In this document: piece by piece, positions 1 through 4,688 of the stretch
Position numbering within the stretch: the stretch's first letter is position 1
Layout: each line of letters opens with the position of its first letter
Notes under the pieces: generated by a model
Seen by the model: only the letters and a program-made list of their open reading frames with translations
What the model was told of the DNA's origin: nothing
Database searches by the model: none
Assembly (NCBI GenBank): GCA_034429275.1
Contig: DAOUFU010000316.1
Span: 1 to 5,198, forward strand
DNA length: 5,198 nucleotides
Source of the DNA: DAOUFU01 sp034429275
GTDB lineage: Bacteria; Chloroflexota; Anaerolineae; Aggregatilineales; Aggregatilineaceae
Reading direction: 5' to 3'
Program-made: the position numbers and the translations under genes

Positions 1-166
1 CGCCCCCTCTCCGAAAATTTTCGGAGAGGGGGCAGACCAGGCGCCTCCCATGAGGCGCGCAGGTCGGGGGTGAGGCCAGCCGTTCGCCCACCCCTATCCG
101 CTCACCTTATCAAAATGCACGACGGGGGCGAAATCCTCGCAATTTCGCCCCCAATTTGGAATGCAC
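1..166 (+). repeat. Structured intergenic repeat, copy A (left end cut by window)
   Basis: This segment recurs at 4689-4854 with about 10 differences in 166 aligned bases and no gaps. It folds almost end to end: stem I is a perfect palindrome (2-33), stem II pairs 41-47 with 52-58, stem III pairs 67-72 with 89-94, and stem IV pairs 124-134 with 142-152. The element is intergenic and ends 89 bp before the GYD gene start. The left boundary cannot be seen because the match begins at base 1. The style (pyrimidine-rich C/T arm, G/A arm, then a GGGGTGAGG stretch) recalls palindromic intergenic repeats common in GC-rich genomes; that is recollection, not a search result. There is no transposase. A non-autonomous mobile element, a REP-like element or a structured RNA are all possible. 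Strand is given for the orientation shared with copy B. Confidence 0.9.
2..33. repeat. Perfect 32-bp palindrome (stem I of repeat A)
   Basis: Each arm is 16 bases and the centre is AAAA/TTTT. The arms read GCCCCCTCTCC before the centre and GGAGAGGGGGC after it. As RNA it would form a very stable hairpin; as DNA it could extrude or bind a dimeric protein. It is not followed by a T tract on the plus strand (the next bases are agaccagg), so it is not a classical intrinsic terminator. In copy B (4690-4721) one pair is broken: T10 is replaced by G4698, opposite A4713. Confidence 0.85.
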
Positions 167-203
167 TCCCGCGCGCCGAGTTCGCACACGCGGCGGGCGA
201 GCA

Positions 204-212
204 TGGTATGAT
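204..212 (+). promoter_or_regulatory. Candidate extended -10 promoter for the GYD/methyltransferase pair
   Basis: TGG-TATGAT matches an extended -10 (TGn plus a TATAAT-like hexamer, 5 of 6). It stands in a short AT-rich patch of otherwise GC-rich DNA, and transcription would begin near 219, about 37 nt before the GYD start codon. No good -35 is present at 16-18 bp, so the call rests on the extended element. If it is right, repeat A lies upstream of the transcript rather than in the leader. Confidence 0.4.
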
Positions 213-255
213 TATATCAGCCTGGGTGCTGAACCATGAAGGAGACACATCGTCG

Positions 256-555
256 ATGCCAATCTACATTCTTTTGAGCAAACTGACCGAGACCGGGATC
301 GGCTGTATCATCGAAGACCCGTCGTGCCTGCGCCGGACCTCGATGGAGATCGAAAAGCTGGGCGTGAAGGTGCTCGACCAGTACGCCACGCTGGGTGAGT
401 ATGACTTTGTGCACGTGATCGACGCGCCCGACAACGAGACGATTGCCCGCGTCAGCATCGAGCTGATCGCCAAAGGTAATCTCAAGCCCCTGACCCTGCC
501 CACCATCTCGCTCAACGACTTCATCAGCCGGATGAGCCTGGACCGCCGCCCCTGA
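256..555 (+). CDS. GYD domain-containing protein
   Basis: This is a 99-residue soluble protein with no signal peptide or membrane segment. It reads as a GYD-domain protein, a small bacterial family with a ferredoxin-like alpha/beta look. It opens with the typical strand (MPIYILLSKLTETG), has a middle helix (about residues 23-36, with E31-E33-K34-L35-G36) followed by strand VKVLDQYATLG, and carries the signature G47-E48-Y49-D50 followed by FVHVIDAPD. A second helix spans about 60-73. The biochemical role of the family is not established. The start at 256 is chosen because AAGGAG (239-244) lies 11 nt upstream and because homology begins exactly there. The open frame extends up to a GTG at 70, but that stretch translates repeat A and looks non-coding. 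It is probably co-transcribed with the downstream methyltransferase. Length fits the family. Confidence 0.88.
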   Translation: MPIYILLSKLTETGIGCIIEDPSCLRRTSMEIEKLGVKVLDQYATLGEYDFVHVIDAPDNETIARVSIELIAKGNLKPLTLPTISLNDFISRMSLDRRP

Positions 556-568
556 GCGGTGCGCGTGA

Positions 569-597
569 TGTCGCGCGTGACACTGCCGCGCGCGACA
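569..597 (+). other. Intercistronic hairpin before the methyltransferase RBS
   Basis: Bases 569-579 pair with 587-597 to give 11 continuous pairs (one G-U) around a 7-nt loop. The stem lies in the 55-nt gap between the GYD and methyltransferase genes and ends 1 nt before the AAGGAG ribosome-binding site (599-604). No U tract follows, so it should not terminate transcription by itself. It could set relative expression of the two genes, protect an mRNA end, or limit ribosome access. These roles are inference. Confidence 0.6.
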
Positions 598-610
598 CAA
601 GGAGACTCGC

Positions 611-1414
611 ATGACACAACCAGAAGCAGGCGGTTCGGTGGCGTTTGACCGCGCCGCCGGGTATTACGACGAGACGCGCGGTTTTCCGCCCGGCGAGGAG
701 ATCGCCATTGCCGCGATGATGGCGCGTGTTGGCGGGCTGAGCCGGTCCGCGCGCGTGCTGGAAGTGGGGATCGGCACGGGGCGGATCGCGCTGCCGCTCG
801 CTGCGCATGTGCGGATGGTGCTGGGCGTGGACCTGTCGCGGCCCATGTTGGAGCGTCTGCGCGCCAAGCAGCGCAGCGAGCCGGTCCACGTGGTGATCGC
901 GGATGCGGTGCGGCTGCCGGTCCGGTCTGCCTCGTGCGATGCGGCGGTGGCGGTGCACGTGTTCCACCTGATCCCGGCGTGGCAGGCGGCGCTGCGCGAG
1001 ATCGCGCGGGCACTCAAACCGGGCGGCGTGCTGATCTCCGGCTTCAACGAGATGCATCGCAGCCAGGGGGCCGAGGGTATTCTCTGGAAGGCGTGGGATG
1101 AAGCGCTGGGGTCTGCGCGTGAGATCAATGTGGGGGTGCCGCGCGAGCGATATGGCACCTTTTTGCAGGATGAGGGCTGGAGGCCGCTGGGCGAACCGGT
1201 CCGCCACACCTTCAAGATGGGCCGCCGGGTGGGGCAGGTGTTGGAGGATATGGAGCGCGGCGTGTGGTCAAGCTGCTGGCAGCTCAGCGACGAGCAGCGC
1301 GCTGCCGGGCTGGCTGCGGTGCGCGCCGCCGTGAGGGAACACCAGATCGACCTGGCGGAGTGGGCCGAGCACGAGCGGTGCTTTGTGATGCGGGTCTTTG
1401 CGCCGCCGGTGTGA
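611..1414 (+). CDS. Class I SAM-dependent methyltransferase
   Basis: The product is 267 residues, predicted cytosolic, and belongs to the Rossmann-fold methyltransferases (Methyltransf_11/25-like). The SAM-binding motif I is VLEVGIGTG (49-57), the acidic residue that usually binds the SAM ribose is D74 in LGVDLS (71-76), a third acidic position is D98 in IADAV (96-100), and motif IV-V elements are DAAVAVHVFHLI (110-121) and LKPGGVLI (135-142). The N-terminal AFDRAAGYYDETRGFP segment (11-26) is typical of the ubiE/Methyltransf_11 type. The last 120 residues, with several Trp, form the variable substrate-side region, and nothing in them tells me the acceptor. AAGGAG (599-604) sits 6 nt before the ATG and supports this start. 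It follows the GYD gene by 55 nt, probably in one operon, and converges on pnp. The substrate is unknown. Confidence 0.9.
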   Translation: MTQPEAGGSVAFDRAAGYYDETRGFPPGEEIAIAAMMARVGGLSRSARVLEVGIGTGRIALPLAAHVRMVLGVDLSRPMLERLRAKQRSEPVHVVIADAVRLPVRSASCDAAVAVHVFHLIPAWQAALREIARALKPGGVLISGFNEMHRSQGAEGILWKAWDEALGSAREINVGVPRERYGTFLQDEGWRPLGEPVRHTFKMGRRVGQVLEDMERGVWSSCWQLSDEQRAAGLAAVRAAVREHQIDLAEWAEHERCFVMRVFAPPV

Positions 1415-1423
1415 GCGCTGGCC

Positions 1424-1441
1424 GTCGGCGTGAGCGCCGAT
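1424..1441 (+). other. Small hairpin just after the methyltransferase stop
   Basis: TCGGCG and CGCCGA form a perfect 6-bp stem around a TGAG tetraloop (1425-1440), with a possible extra G-U pair. It lies 9 bp past the methyltransferase stop codon and just before the larger hairpin at 1458-1489. No T tract follows on the plus strand. It may help define the 3' end of the plus-strand message, but as a terminator it would be non-canonical. Confidence 0.35.
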
Positions 1442-1452
1442 CCCGATGCATG

Positions 1453-1489
1453 AAAAACGGGCACCTGGTGGATATTCGCCAGGTGCCCG
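1453..1489 (-). terminator. Intrinsic terminator of pnp
   Basis: Reading the minus strand, CGGGCACCTGG (1489-1479) pairs perfectly with its complement at 1468-1458 across a 10-nt loop, giving 11 GC-rich base pairs. Five T residues follow at once (1457-1453). It starts 47 bp after the pnp stop codon. Read on the plus strand the same stem is followed by CTGAGTGTG, with no U tract, so it fits pnp much better than the convergent methyltransferase, although it may slow polymerase from that side too. Confidence 0.88.
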
Positions 1490-1510
1490 CTGAGTGTGTC
1501 AGGAAAACCG

Positions 1511-1544
1511 CGCGTTTGGTCGCGTTTAGTCGCGCTTAGTCGCG
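1511..1544. repeat. 10-bp tandem repeat across the pnp stop codon
   Basis: The plus strand reads CGCGTTTGGT, CGCGTTTAGT, CGCGCTTAGT, then CGCG: three units of exactly 10 bp plus a partial fourth. The third unit contains the pnp stop codon (TTA at 1536-1538, TAA on the coding strand). Since 10 is not a multiple of three, the other units lie outside the reading frame and in the 3' untranslated region. The pattern suggests a local slippage duplication of the gene end. Confidence 0.7.
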
Positions 1545-3863
1545 CCAGCCGCCCCGGTCACGGTTGCCGCCGCCGCGGTCGCTGCCGCGCCCACCGCCGC
1601 GCCCGCCGCGATCGCCACCGCGTCCACCGCGATCGCCACCGCGTCCACCGCGATCGCCACCGCCGCGTCCACCGCGGTCGCCGCCGCCGCGTCCACCGCG
1701 TCCGCCGCTGCCGATGTGCGTATCGGCGGCGCGGGCTTCTTCCAGCGTCCAGCCTTCCAGCACGGCCTGGCGGCTCAGGCGGATCTTGCCGTCGCTGTCG
1801 ATGTTGGTGATCATGACCATGATCTCATCACCGACTGCGACCTCGTCCTCGATGTGCTCGATGTAGTGATCGGCCAACTGGCTGAGCGGTACCAGGCCAT
1901 CCTTGCCGGGCAGCACCTCAACAAACGCGCCGTAGCTCTCCACGCGGGTCACGCGCCCGGTATAGATGCGCCCCAGCTCCGGCTCTTCGACCAGCGCGAT
2001 GATCATATCGCGCGCACGGTCGGCATCCAGGCCGTTGTCGCTGGCGATGAAGACGGTGCCATCTTCGCCGATGTCGATCTTGGTATTGGTCGCTTCCTGA
2101 ATGCCGCGAATGGTCTTGCCGCCTGGGCCGATCACCATGCCGATCTTCTCCGGGTTGATCTTCACGGTGTCGATGCGCGGGGCATAGGGGCTGAGTTCGG
2201 GGCGCGGGGCAGGGATAGCTGCCGCCATCACGTCCAGGATGCGCAGGCGTGCATCGCGGGCCTGGGCCAGTGCCTGGCGCATGATGTCATCGCTCACCCC
2301 GGCGATCTTGATGTCCATTTGCAGCGCGGTGATGCCGTTGACGGTGCCCGCGACCTTGAAGTCCATATCGCCCAGGTGATCTTCCATGCCCTGGATATCG
2401 GTGAGCACGGCGTAGCGGTCGCCCTCTTTGATCAGGCCCATGGCGATGCCGGCCACCGGGCGCAGAATCGGCACGCCCGCCGCCATCAGCGCGAGTGTGC
2501 TGCCGCACACACTGGCCATGCTGGTGCTGCCGTTGGAGGACATGACCTCGCTCACGACGCGCACGGTGTACGGGAAGCTGTCTTCCGGCGGGATCATGGG
2601 CAGCAGGGCGTTTTCGGCCAGCGCGCCATGCCCGATCTCGCGGCGCTTGGTCCCACGCAGCATCCAGGTTTCGCCGGTGCTGTAGGGCGGGAAGTTGTAG
2701 TGATGCATGTAGCGCTTGGTATCTTCGGGATACAGCCCGTCGAGCTGCTGGCTGTCGCGCGGGGTGCCCAGCGTGCAGATGCTGAGCACCTGGGTCTGGC
2801 CGCGCCGGAACAGGCCGGAGCCGTGCACGCGCGGAACGACATCCACCTGGGCATCCAGGGGGCGAATCTCGGTGTAGCCGCGGCCATCGGGCCGGATACC
2901 GTCTTCCAGGATGCGGCGGCGGACTTCTTTCTTCAGGGTATCGTTCAGGGCGTCGCGCACATCGGCCAGGTTGATGGCGTCTTCACCGGCGGCGGAATCT
3001 TCGTATTCGGCCATCAGGCGGTCGCGCAGGGCATCGACGGCTTCGTTGCGCTCGTCGCGGGCAGTGCGCTCGGCCACGATGCTCTTGATCTCGTCGCGAA
3101 TCTTGCCTTCGACCTCGGCGGCCAGGGCGGCATCGACTTTGGCCGGGGTATAGGCGCGCTTGGGTTTGCCGACGGCGGCGCGCATCTCGTTTTGCAGGGC
3201 GATGATGGGCTGCATCTGCTCGTGGCCAAACCGCAGCGCGCGCACCATCGTTTCCTCGTCCACCTCGTGCGCTCCCGCTTCGACCATGATGATCGCTTCG
3301 GCAGTGCCCGCCATGCGCAGGTCGAGCGTGCTGTTTTCCATCTCTGGGATGGAGGGGTTGATCACAAATTCGCCATCCACCATGCCCACGCGCACCGCGC
3401 CGATGGGGCCATCCCAGGGGATGTCGGAGATCGTCAGGGCGGCGCTGGCCGCGATGATCGACAGGATGTCGTCATGATTTTCCTGGTCGTGGCTGAGCGG
3501 CATCAGGATGACCTGCACCTCGTTACGCAGGTCTTTGGGGAAGAGCGGGCGCAGCGGACGGTCGGTCAGGCGCGCGATCAGAATGCTGGCCGTCGAGGGG
3601 CGACCTTCGCGGCGCATGAAGCTGCCGGGGATGCGCCCGGCGGCATAGAGCTTCTCTTCGTAATCGACGCTGAGCGGGAAGAAATCGACGCCTTCGCGGG
3701 CGATGGCGCTCATGGTGGCGGTGCCGAACACAACGGTATCGCCCATGCGGACGGTGACCGCGCCGCCGGCCTGTTCGGCCAGCCTGCCGGTCTCGATGGT
3801 GATGTCTTTGGTGCCGACTCGTGTGCTGAAGCTCGAAACGGTCGGGATGACGTTCTCGGACAT
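1536..3863 (-). CDS. pnp: Polyribonucleotide nucleotidyltransferase (PNPase) with C-terminal RGG tail
   Basis: This 775-residue enzyme is a 3'-to-5' phosphorolytic exoribonuclease that turns RNA plus phosphate into nucleoside diphosphates; it acts as a trimer in the cytoplasm and often in RNA degradosomes. Domain order is the standard one: first RNase PH-like core (about 12-142, with FMRREGRP at 82-89), helical linker domain (about 238-318), second, catalytic RNase PH core (about 322-528), KH (about 562-612, GPGG loop at 579-582) and S1 (about 629-701). Residues matching the E. coli metal site D486, D492 and K494 are D495, D501 and K503 in EDHLGDMDFK. The phosphate-site segments FRRGQTQ (352-358) and SSNGSTSMAS (442-451) are intact. 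Residues 718-775 form an extra Arg-Gly tail with 12 RGG triplets, longer than the E. coli enzyme (711 aa). The ATG at 3863 follows GGAGG (3876-3872) by 8 nt. An in-frame TTG at 3890 lacks support and lies inside the leader hairpin. Gene order rpsO-pnp is classical. Confidence 0.98.
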   Translation of the reverse strand: MSENVIPTVSSFSTRVGTKDITIETGRLAEQAGGAVTVRMGDTVVFGTATMSAIAREGVDFFPLSVDYEEKLYAAGRIPGSFMRREGRPSTASILIARLTDRPLRPLFPKDLRNEVQVILMPLSHDQENHDDILSIIAASAALTISDIPWDGPIGAVRVGMVDGEFVINPSIPEMENSTLDLRMAGTAEAIIMVEAGAHEVDEETMVRALRFGHEQMQPIIALQNEMRAAVGKPKRAYTPAKVDAALAAEVEGKIRDEIKSIVAERTARDERNEAVDALRDRLMAEYEDSAAGEDAINLADVRDALNDTLKKEVRRRILEDGIRPDGRGYTEIRPLDAQVDVVPRVHGSGLFRRGQTQVLSICTLGTPRDSQQLDGLYPEDTKRYMHHYNFPPYSTGETWMLRGTKRREIGHGALAENALLPMIPPEDSFPYTVRVVSEVMSSNGSTSMASVCGSTLALMAAGVPILRPVAGIAMGLIKEGDRYAVLTDIQGMEDHLGDMDFKVAGTVNGITALQMDIKIAGVSDDIMRQALAQARDARLRILDVMAAAIPAPRPELSPYAPRIDTVKINPEKIGMVIGPGGKTIRGIQEATNTKIDIGEDGTVFIASDNGLDADRARDMIIALVEEPELGRIYTGRVTRVESYGAFVEVLPGKDGLVPLSQLADHYIEHIEDEVAVGDEIMVMITNIDSDGKIRLSRQAVLEGWTLEEARAADTHIGSGGRGGRGGGDRGGRGGGDRGGRGGDRGGRGGDRGGRGGGRGSDRGGGNRDRGGWRD
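1607..1712. repeat. 21/24-bp minisatellite encoding the PNPase RGG tail
   Basis: Two identical 21-bp units (1607-1627, 1628-1648) are followed by two 24-bp units (1649-1672, 1673-1696) and a partial unit (1697-1712). The 24-bp units carry one extra glycine codon. All lengths are multiples of three, so copy-number change keeps the pnp frame. On the coding strand each unit gives the heptad/octad RGGDRGG or RGGGDRGG. More degenerate Gly/Arg codons continue to about 1560. Replication slippage is the likely origin. Confidence 0.85.
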
Positions 3864-3871
3864 AGGTTTTT

Positions 3872-3900
3872 CCTCCAGATGTGAATGCAAAACCCGGAGG
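3872..3900 (-). promoter_or_regulatory. Hairpin sequestering the pnp Shine-Dalgarno sequence
   Basis: In the pnp leader RNA, CCUCCGGGU (3900-3892) can pair with AUCUGGAGG (3880-3872), giving nine continuous pairs (two G-U) around an 11-nt loop. The 3' arm contains the whole GGAGG ribosome-binding site (3876-3872), 8 nt before the ATG at 3863. When folded, the start would be poorly accessible. PNPase is known to repress its own expression after transcription in enterobacteria; a similar translational control here is inference. Confidence 0.6.
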
Positions 3901-3909
3901 TCAGGGACT

Positions 3910-3975
3910 GGAACCTGGTGTCAAGGCGCGCATTGAGCTATCCCGACAGGACAGCCGCCCTTGACCGCATGTTCC
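3910..3975 (-). promoter_or_regulatory. Long imperfect stem in the pnp leader
   Basis: Three paired blocks line up in register: 3910-3914 with 3971-3975 (5 bp), 3916-3917 with 3968-3969 (2 bp) and 3920-3926 with 3959-3965 (7 bp), separated by a 1x1 and a 2x2 internal loop. The stem lies wholly inside the RNA expected from the candidate promoter at 4004-4012 and before the SD hairpin. In E. coli a long leader stem cut by RNase III underlies pnp autoregulation; whether this stem is cut the same way is unknown. Confidence 0.4.
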
Positions 3976-4003
3976 AATTCCTGCCATTCCGGGTTGATGA
4001 CGG

Positions 4004-4012
4004 ATTATCGCA
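4004..4012 (-). promoter_or_regulatory. Candidate extended -10 promoter for pnp
   Basis: On the minus strand TGC-GATAAT (4012-4004) matches the extended -10 form with 5 of 6 hexamer bases. It lies past the rpsO terminator and would start RNA near 3997, giving a leader of about 134 nt before the pnp ATG. The -35 region is weak (best ATAGCA at 18 bp). Having its own promoter behind the rpsO terminator is the usual arrangement for pnp. Confidence 0.45.
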
Positions 4013-4056
4013 AACAACGGTCCATGCTGCTATTCGGATACCAAAAGCGCGGCACG

Positions 4057-4084
4057 AAAAGCGCGGATCATGGCGATCCGCGCT
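4057..4084 (-). terminator. Intrinsic terminator (or partial attenuator) between rpsO and pnp
   Basis: On the minus strand AGCGCGGATC (4084-4075) pairs perfectly with GATCCGCGCT (4069-4060), ten pairs with a 5-nt loop, followed by four T residues (4060-4057). It begins 18 bp after the rpsO stop codon. The short T tract suggests that some readthrough into pnp is likely, as for the terminator between rpsO and pnp in E. coli. Confidence 0.75.
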
Positions 4085-4102
4085 CGTTGTTTCGGCGTAC
4101 GC

Positions 4103-4363
4103 TTAGCGACGGAGACCCAGTTTTTGGATCAACTCGCGATACTTGGCCGGGTCCTTCCGGCTAACATACTTCAGGTGACGGCGGCGCTGGCCAACCAGCT
4201 TGAGCAGACCGCGGCGGCTGTGCTCGTCGTGCTTGTGGACTTTCAGGTGCTCGGTGAGCTGTTCGATCCGGGTGGTGAGGATGGCAATCTGCACCTCAGG
4301 TGAGCCGGTATCGCTCTCGTGCCGGGCATAGGACTGGATGATTTCTTTCTTCGGCAGGGCCAT
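4103..4363 (-). CDS. rpsO: 30S ribosomal protein S15
   Basis: The 86-residue product is S15, a primary binding protein of the 30S platform that contacts helices 20-22 of 16S rRNA and also forms bridges to the 50S subunit. It is three residues shorter than E. coli S15. The DTGSPEVQ stretch (18-25) and the family signature L36-x2-H39-L40-x5-D46-x2-S49 followed by RRGLLKLVGQRRRHLKY are intact. H39, D46 and S49 correspond to the E. coli residues H41, D48 and S51 that read the helix 22 motif. The C-terminus ends in the typical LGLRR. The start has AGAGGA (4373-4368) 4 nt upstream, a rather short spacing. A strong promoter lies about 85 nt upstream and a terminator just downstream. Expression probably responds to free S15 through the leader, as in other bacteria. 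Confidence 0.98.
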   Translation of the reverse strand: MALPKKEIIQSYARHESDTGSPEVQIAILTTRIEQLTEHLKVHKHDEHSRRGLLKLVGQRRRHLKYVSRKDPAKYRELIQKLGLRR

Positions 4364-4391
4364 GGCGTCCTCTTCTCTTTCTGAGCTTGTC

Positions 4392-4421
4392 GCCAGACGG
4401 ATCGGACGTTGATCCGCCGGC
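4392..4421 (-). promoter_or_regulatory. rpsO leader stem-loop, candidate S15 autoregulatory site
   Basis: In the rpsO leader RNA, 4418-4411 pairs with 4403-4396 (eight pairs, including G4417-U4397 next to G4418-C4396), and three more pairs (4421-4419 with 4394-4392) stack beyond a bulged U4395. The loop has 7 nt. S15 is known to bind its own leader in several phyla through unrelated structures, often using a G-U/G-C step. Here the two pairs occur in the opposite order to the 16S helix 22 motif, so this is only a candidate. Confidence 0.4.
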
Positions 4422-4432
4422 CAGAACGTAAG

Positions 4433-4442
4433 GGGTTAACCC
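4433..4442. promoter_or_regulatory. Palindrome GGGTTAACCC at the rpsO transcription start
   Basis: This is a perfect 10-bp palindrome without a loop, placed about +6 to +15 from the expected rpsO start. Its form suits a DNA operator for a dimeric protein more than an RNA hairpin, but a 10-bp palindrome may also occur by chance. No regulator gene is adjacent. Confidence 0.25.
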
Positions 4443-4454
4443 ACAACGGCACGA

Positions 4455-4483
4455 ATTATACCATCGCCCGCACCGGCTGGGAA
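4455..4483 (-). promoter_or_regulatory. rpsO promoter (extended, perfect -10)
   Basis: On the minus strand the -10 is a perfect TATAAT (4460-4455), preceded by TGG (4463-4461), which makes it an extended -10. A -35-like TTCCCA (4483-4478, 4 of 6) sits exactly 17 bp upstream. RNA would start near 4448, giving a leader of about 85 nt. This is the best vegetative promoter in the window and fits a highly expressed ribosomal gene. Confidence 0.8.
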
Positions 4484-4497
4484 GACTGAATCATTGG

Positions 4498-4521
4498 AGG
4501 GCCAGGGCATCGCCTGGCCCT
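4498..4521. other. Isolated perfect hairpin upstream of the rpsO promoter
   Basis: Nine perfect pairs (AGGGCCAGG with CCTGGCCCT) enclose a 6-nt loop. Neither strand has a T tract beside it, and there is no gene end here: rpsO points away to the left and the next plus-strand gene starts 450 bp to the right. It may be a remnant terminator, a protein-binding site or a small palindromic repeat. Confidence 0.45.
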
Positions 4522-4688
4522 GATGCACTCTGTTATGGGATCGGGTAGGGGGTGAAGCCGGACTCTCGCGCTCAAAAACGCGCTGTTGGGTTTTGCTCGC
4601 GGCGCTGTAAGGGCGTATTCCATTTTCGGGGCATGAGACTGTGGGGGTTGCCCGGCCTCACGCCCGCGCGGCCAAAACCGGGCCGCTC
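4522..4688. other. Intergenic stretch with no supported gene
   Basis: The short open frames in either strand here have no plausible ribosome-binding site, low-complexity Arg/Pro-rich translations and no family resemblance. The only structure I see is a 6-bp GC stem at 4668-4673/4681-4686 (loop AAAACCG) that directly abuts repeat B. It could be an outer part of the repeat whose partner in copy A lies beyond the left window edge. Confidence 0.5.

Noticed and set aside
2..33. Palindrome of repeat A as an intrinsic terminator
   Set aside because: No T tract follows the stem on either strand, and the second copy lies between divergent genes where nothing needs terminating.
70..255. N-terminal extension of the GYD gene to a GTG at 70
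   Set aside because: It would translate repeat A, lacks a ribosome-binding site and adds sequence outside the family domain. The ATG at 256 has an AAGGAG and matches the domain start.
264..1464. Several minus-strand open frames opposite the GYD and methyltransferase genes
   Set aside because: They are low-complexity Arg/Ala/Pro-rich translations antisense to well-supported genes.
1607..1712. Regular repeats that could be taken for a CRISPR array
   Set aside because: The units are contiguous with no unique spacers, keep the pnp reading frame and encode the RGG tail.
1496..1866. Plus-strand Arg/His/Pro-rich open frames over the RGG region
   Set aside because: They are frame shadows of the GC-rich tandem repeats, without ribosome-binding sites.
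1716..3884. A 722-codon open frame on the plus strand antisense to pnp
   Set aside because: It is the GC-rich mirror of pnp codons; the translation is His/Ala/Asp/Gly-rich, resembles no family and has no ribosome-binding site. Long antisense frames are expected in high-GC genes.
3864..3890. Upstream TTG start of pnp
   Set aside because: It adds nine residues that include the Shine-Dalgarno sequence itself and has no ribosome-binding site. The ATG at 3863 is well placed.
3919..3924. Perfect TTGACA on the minus strand in the pnp leader
   Set aside because: No -10-like hexamer lies 16-18 bp downstream (the bases there are GC-rich), so it is not a convincing promoter; it falls in one arm of the leader stem.
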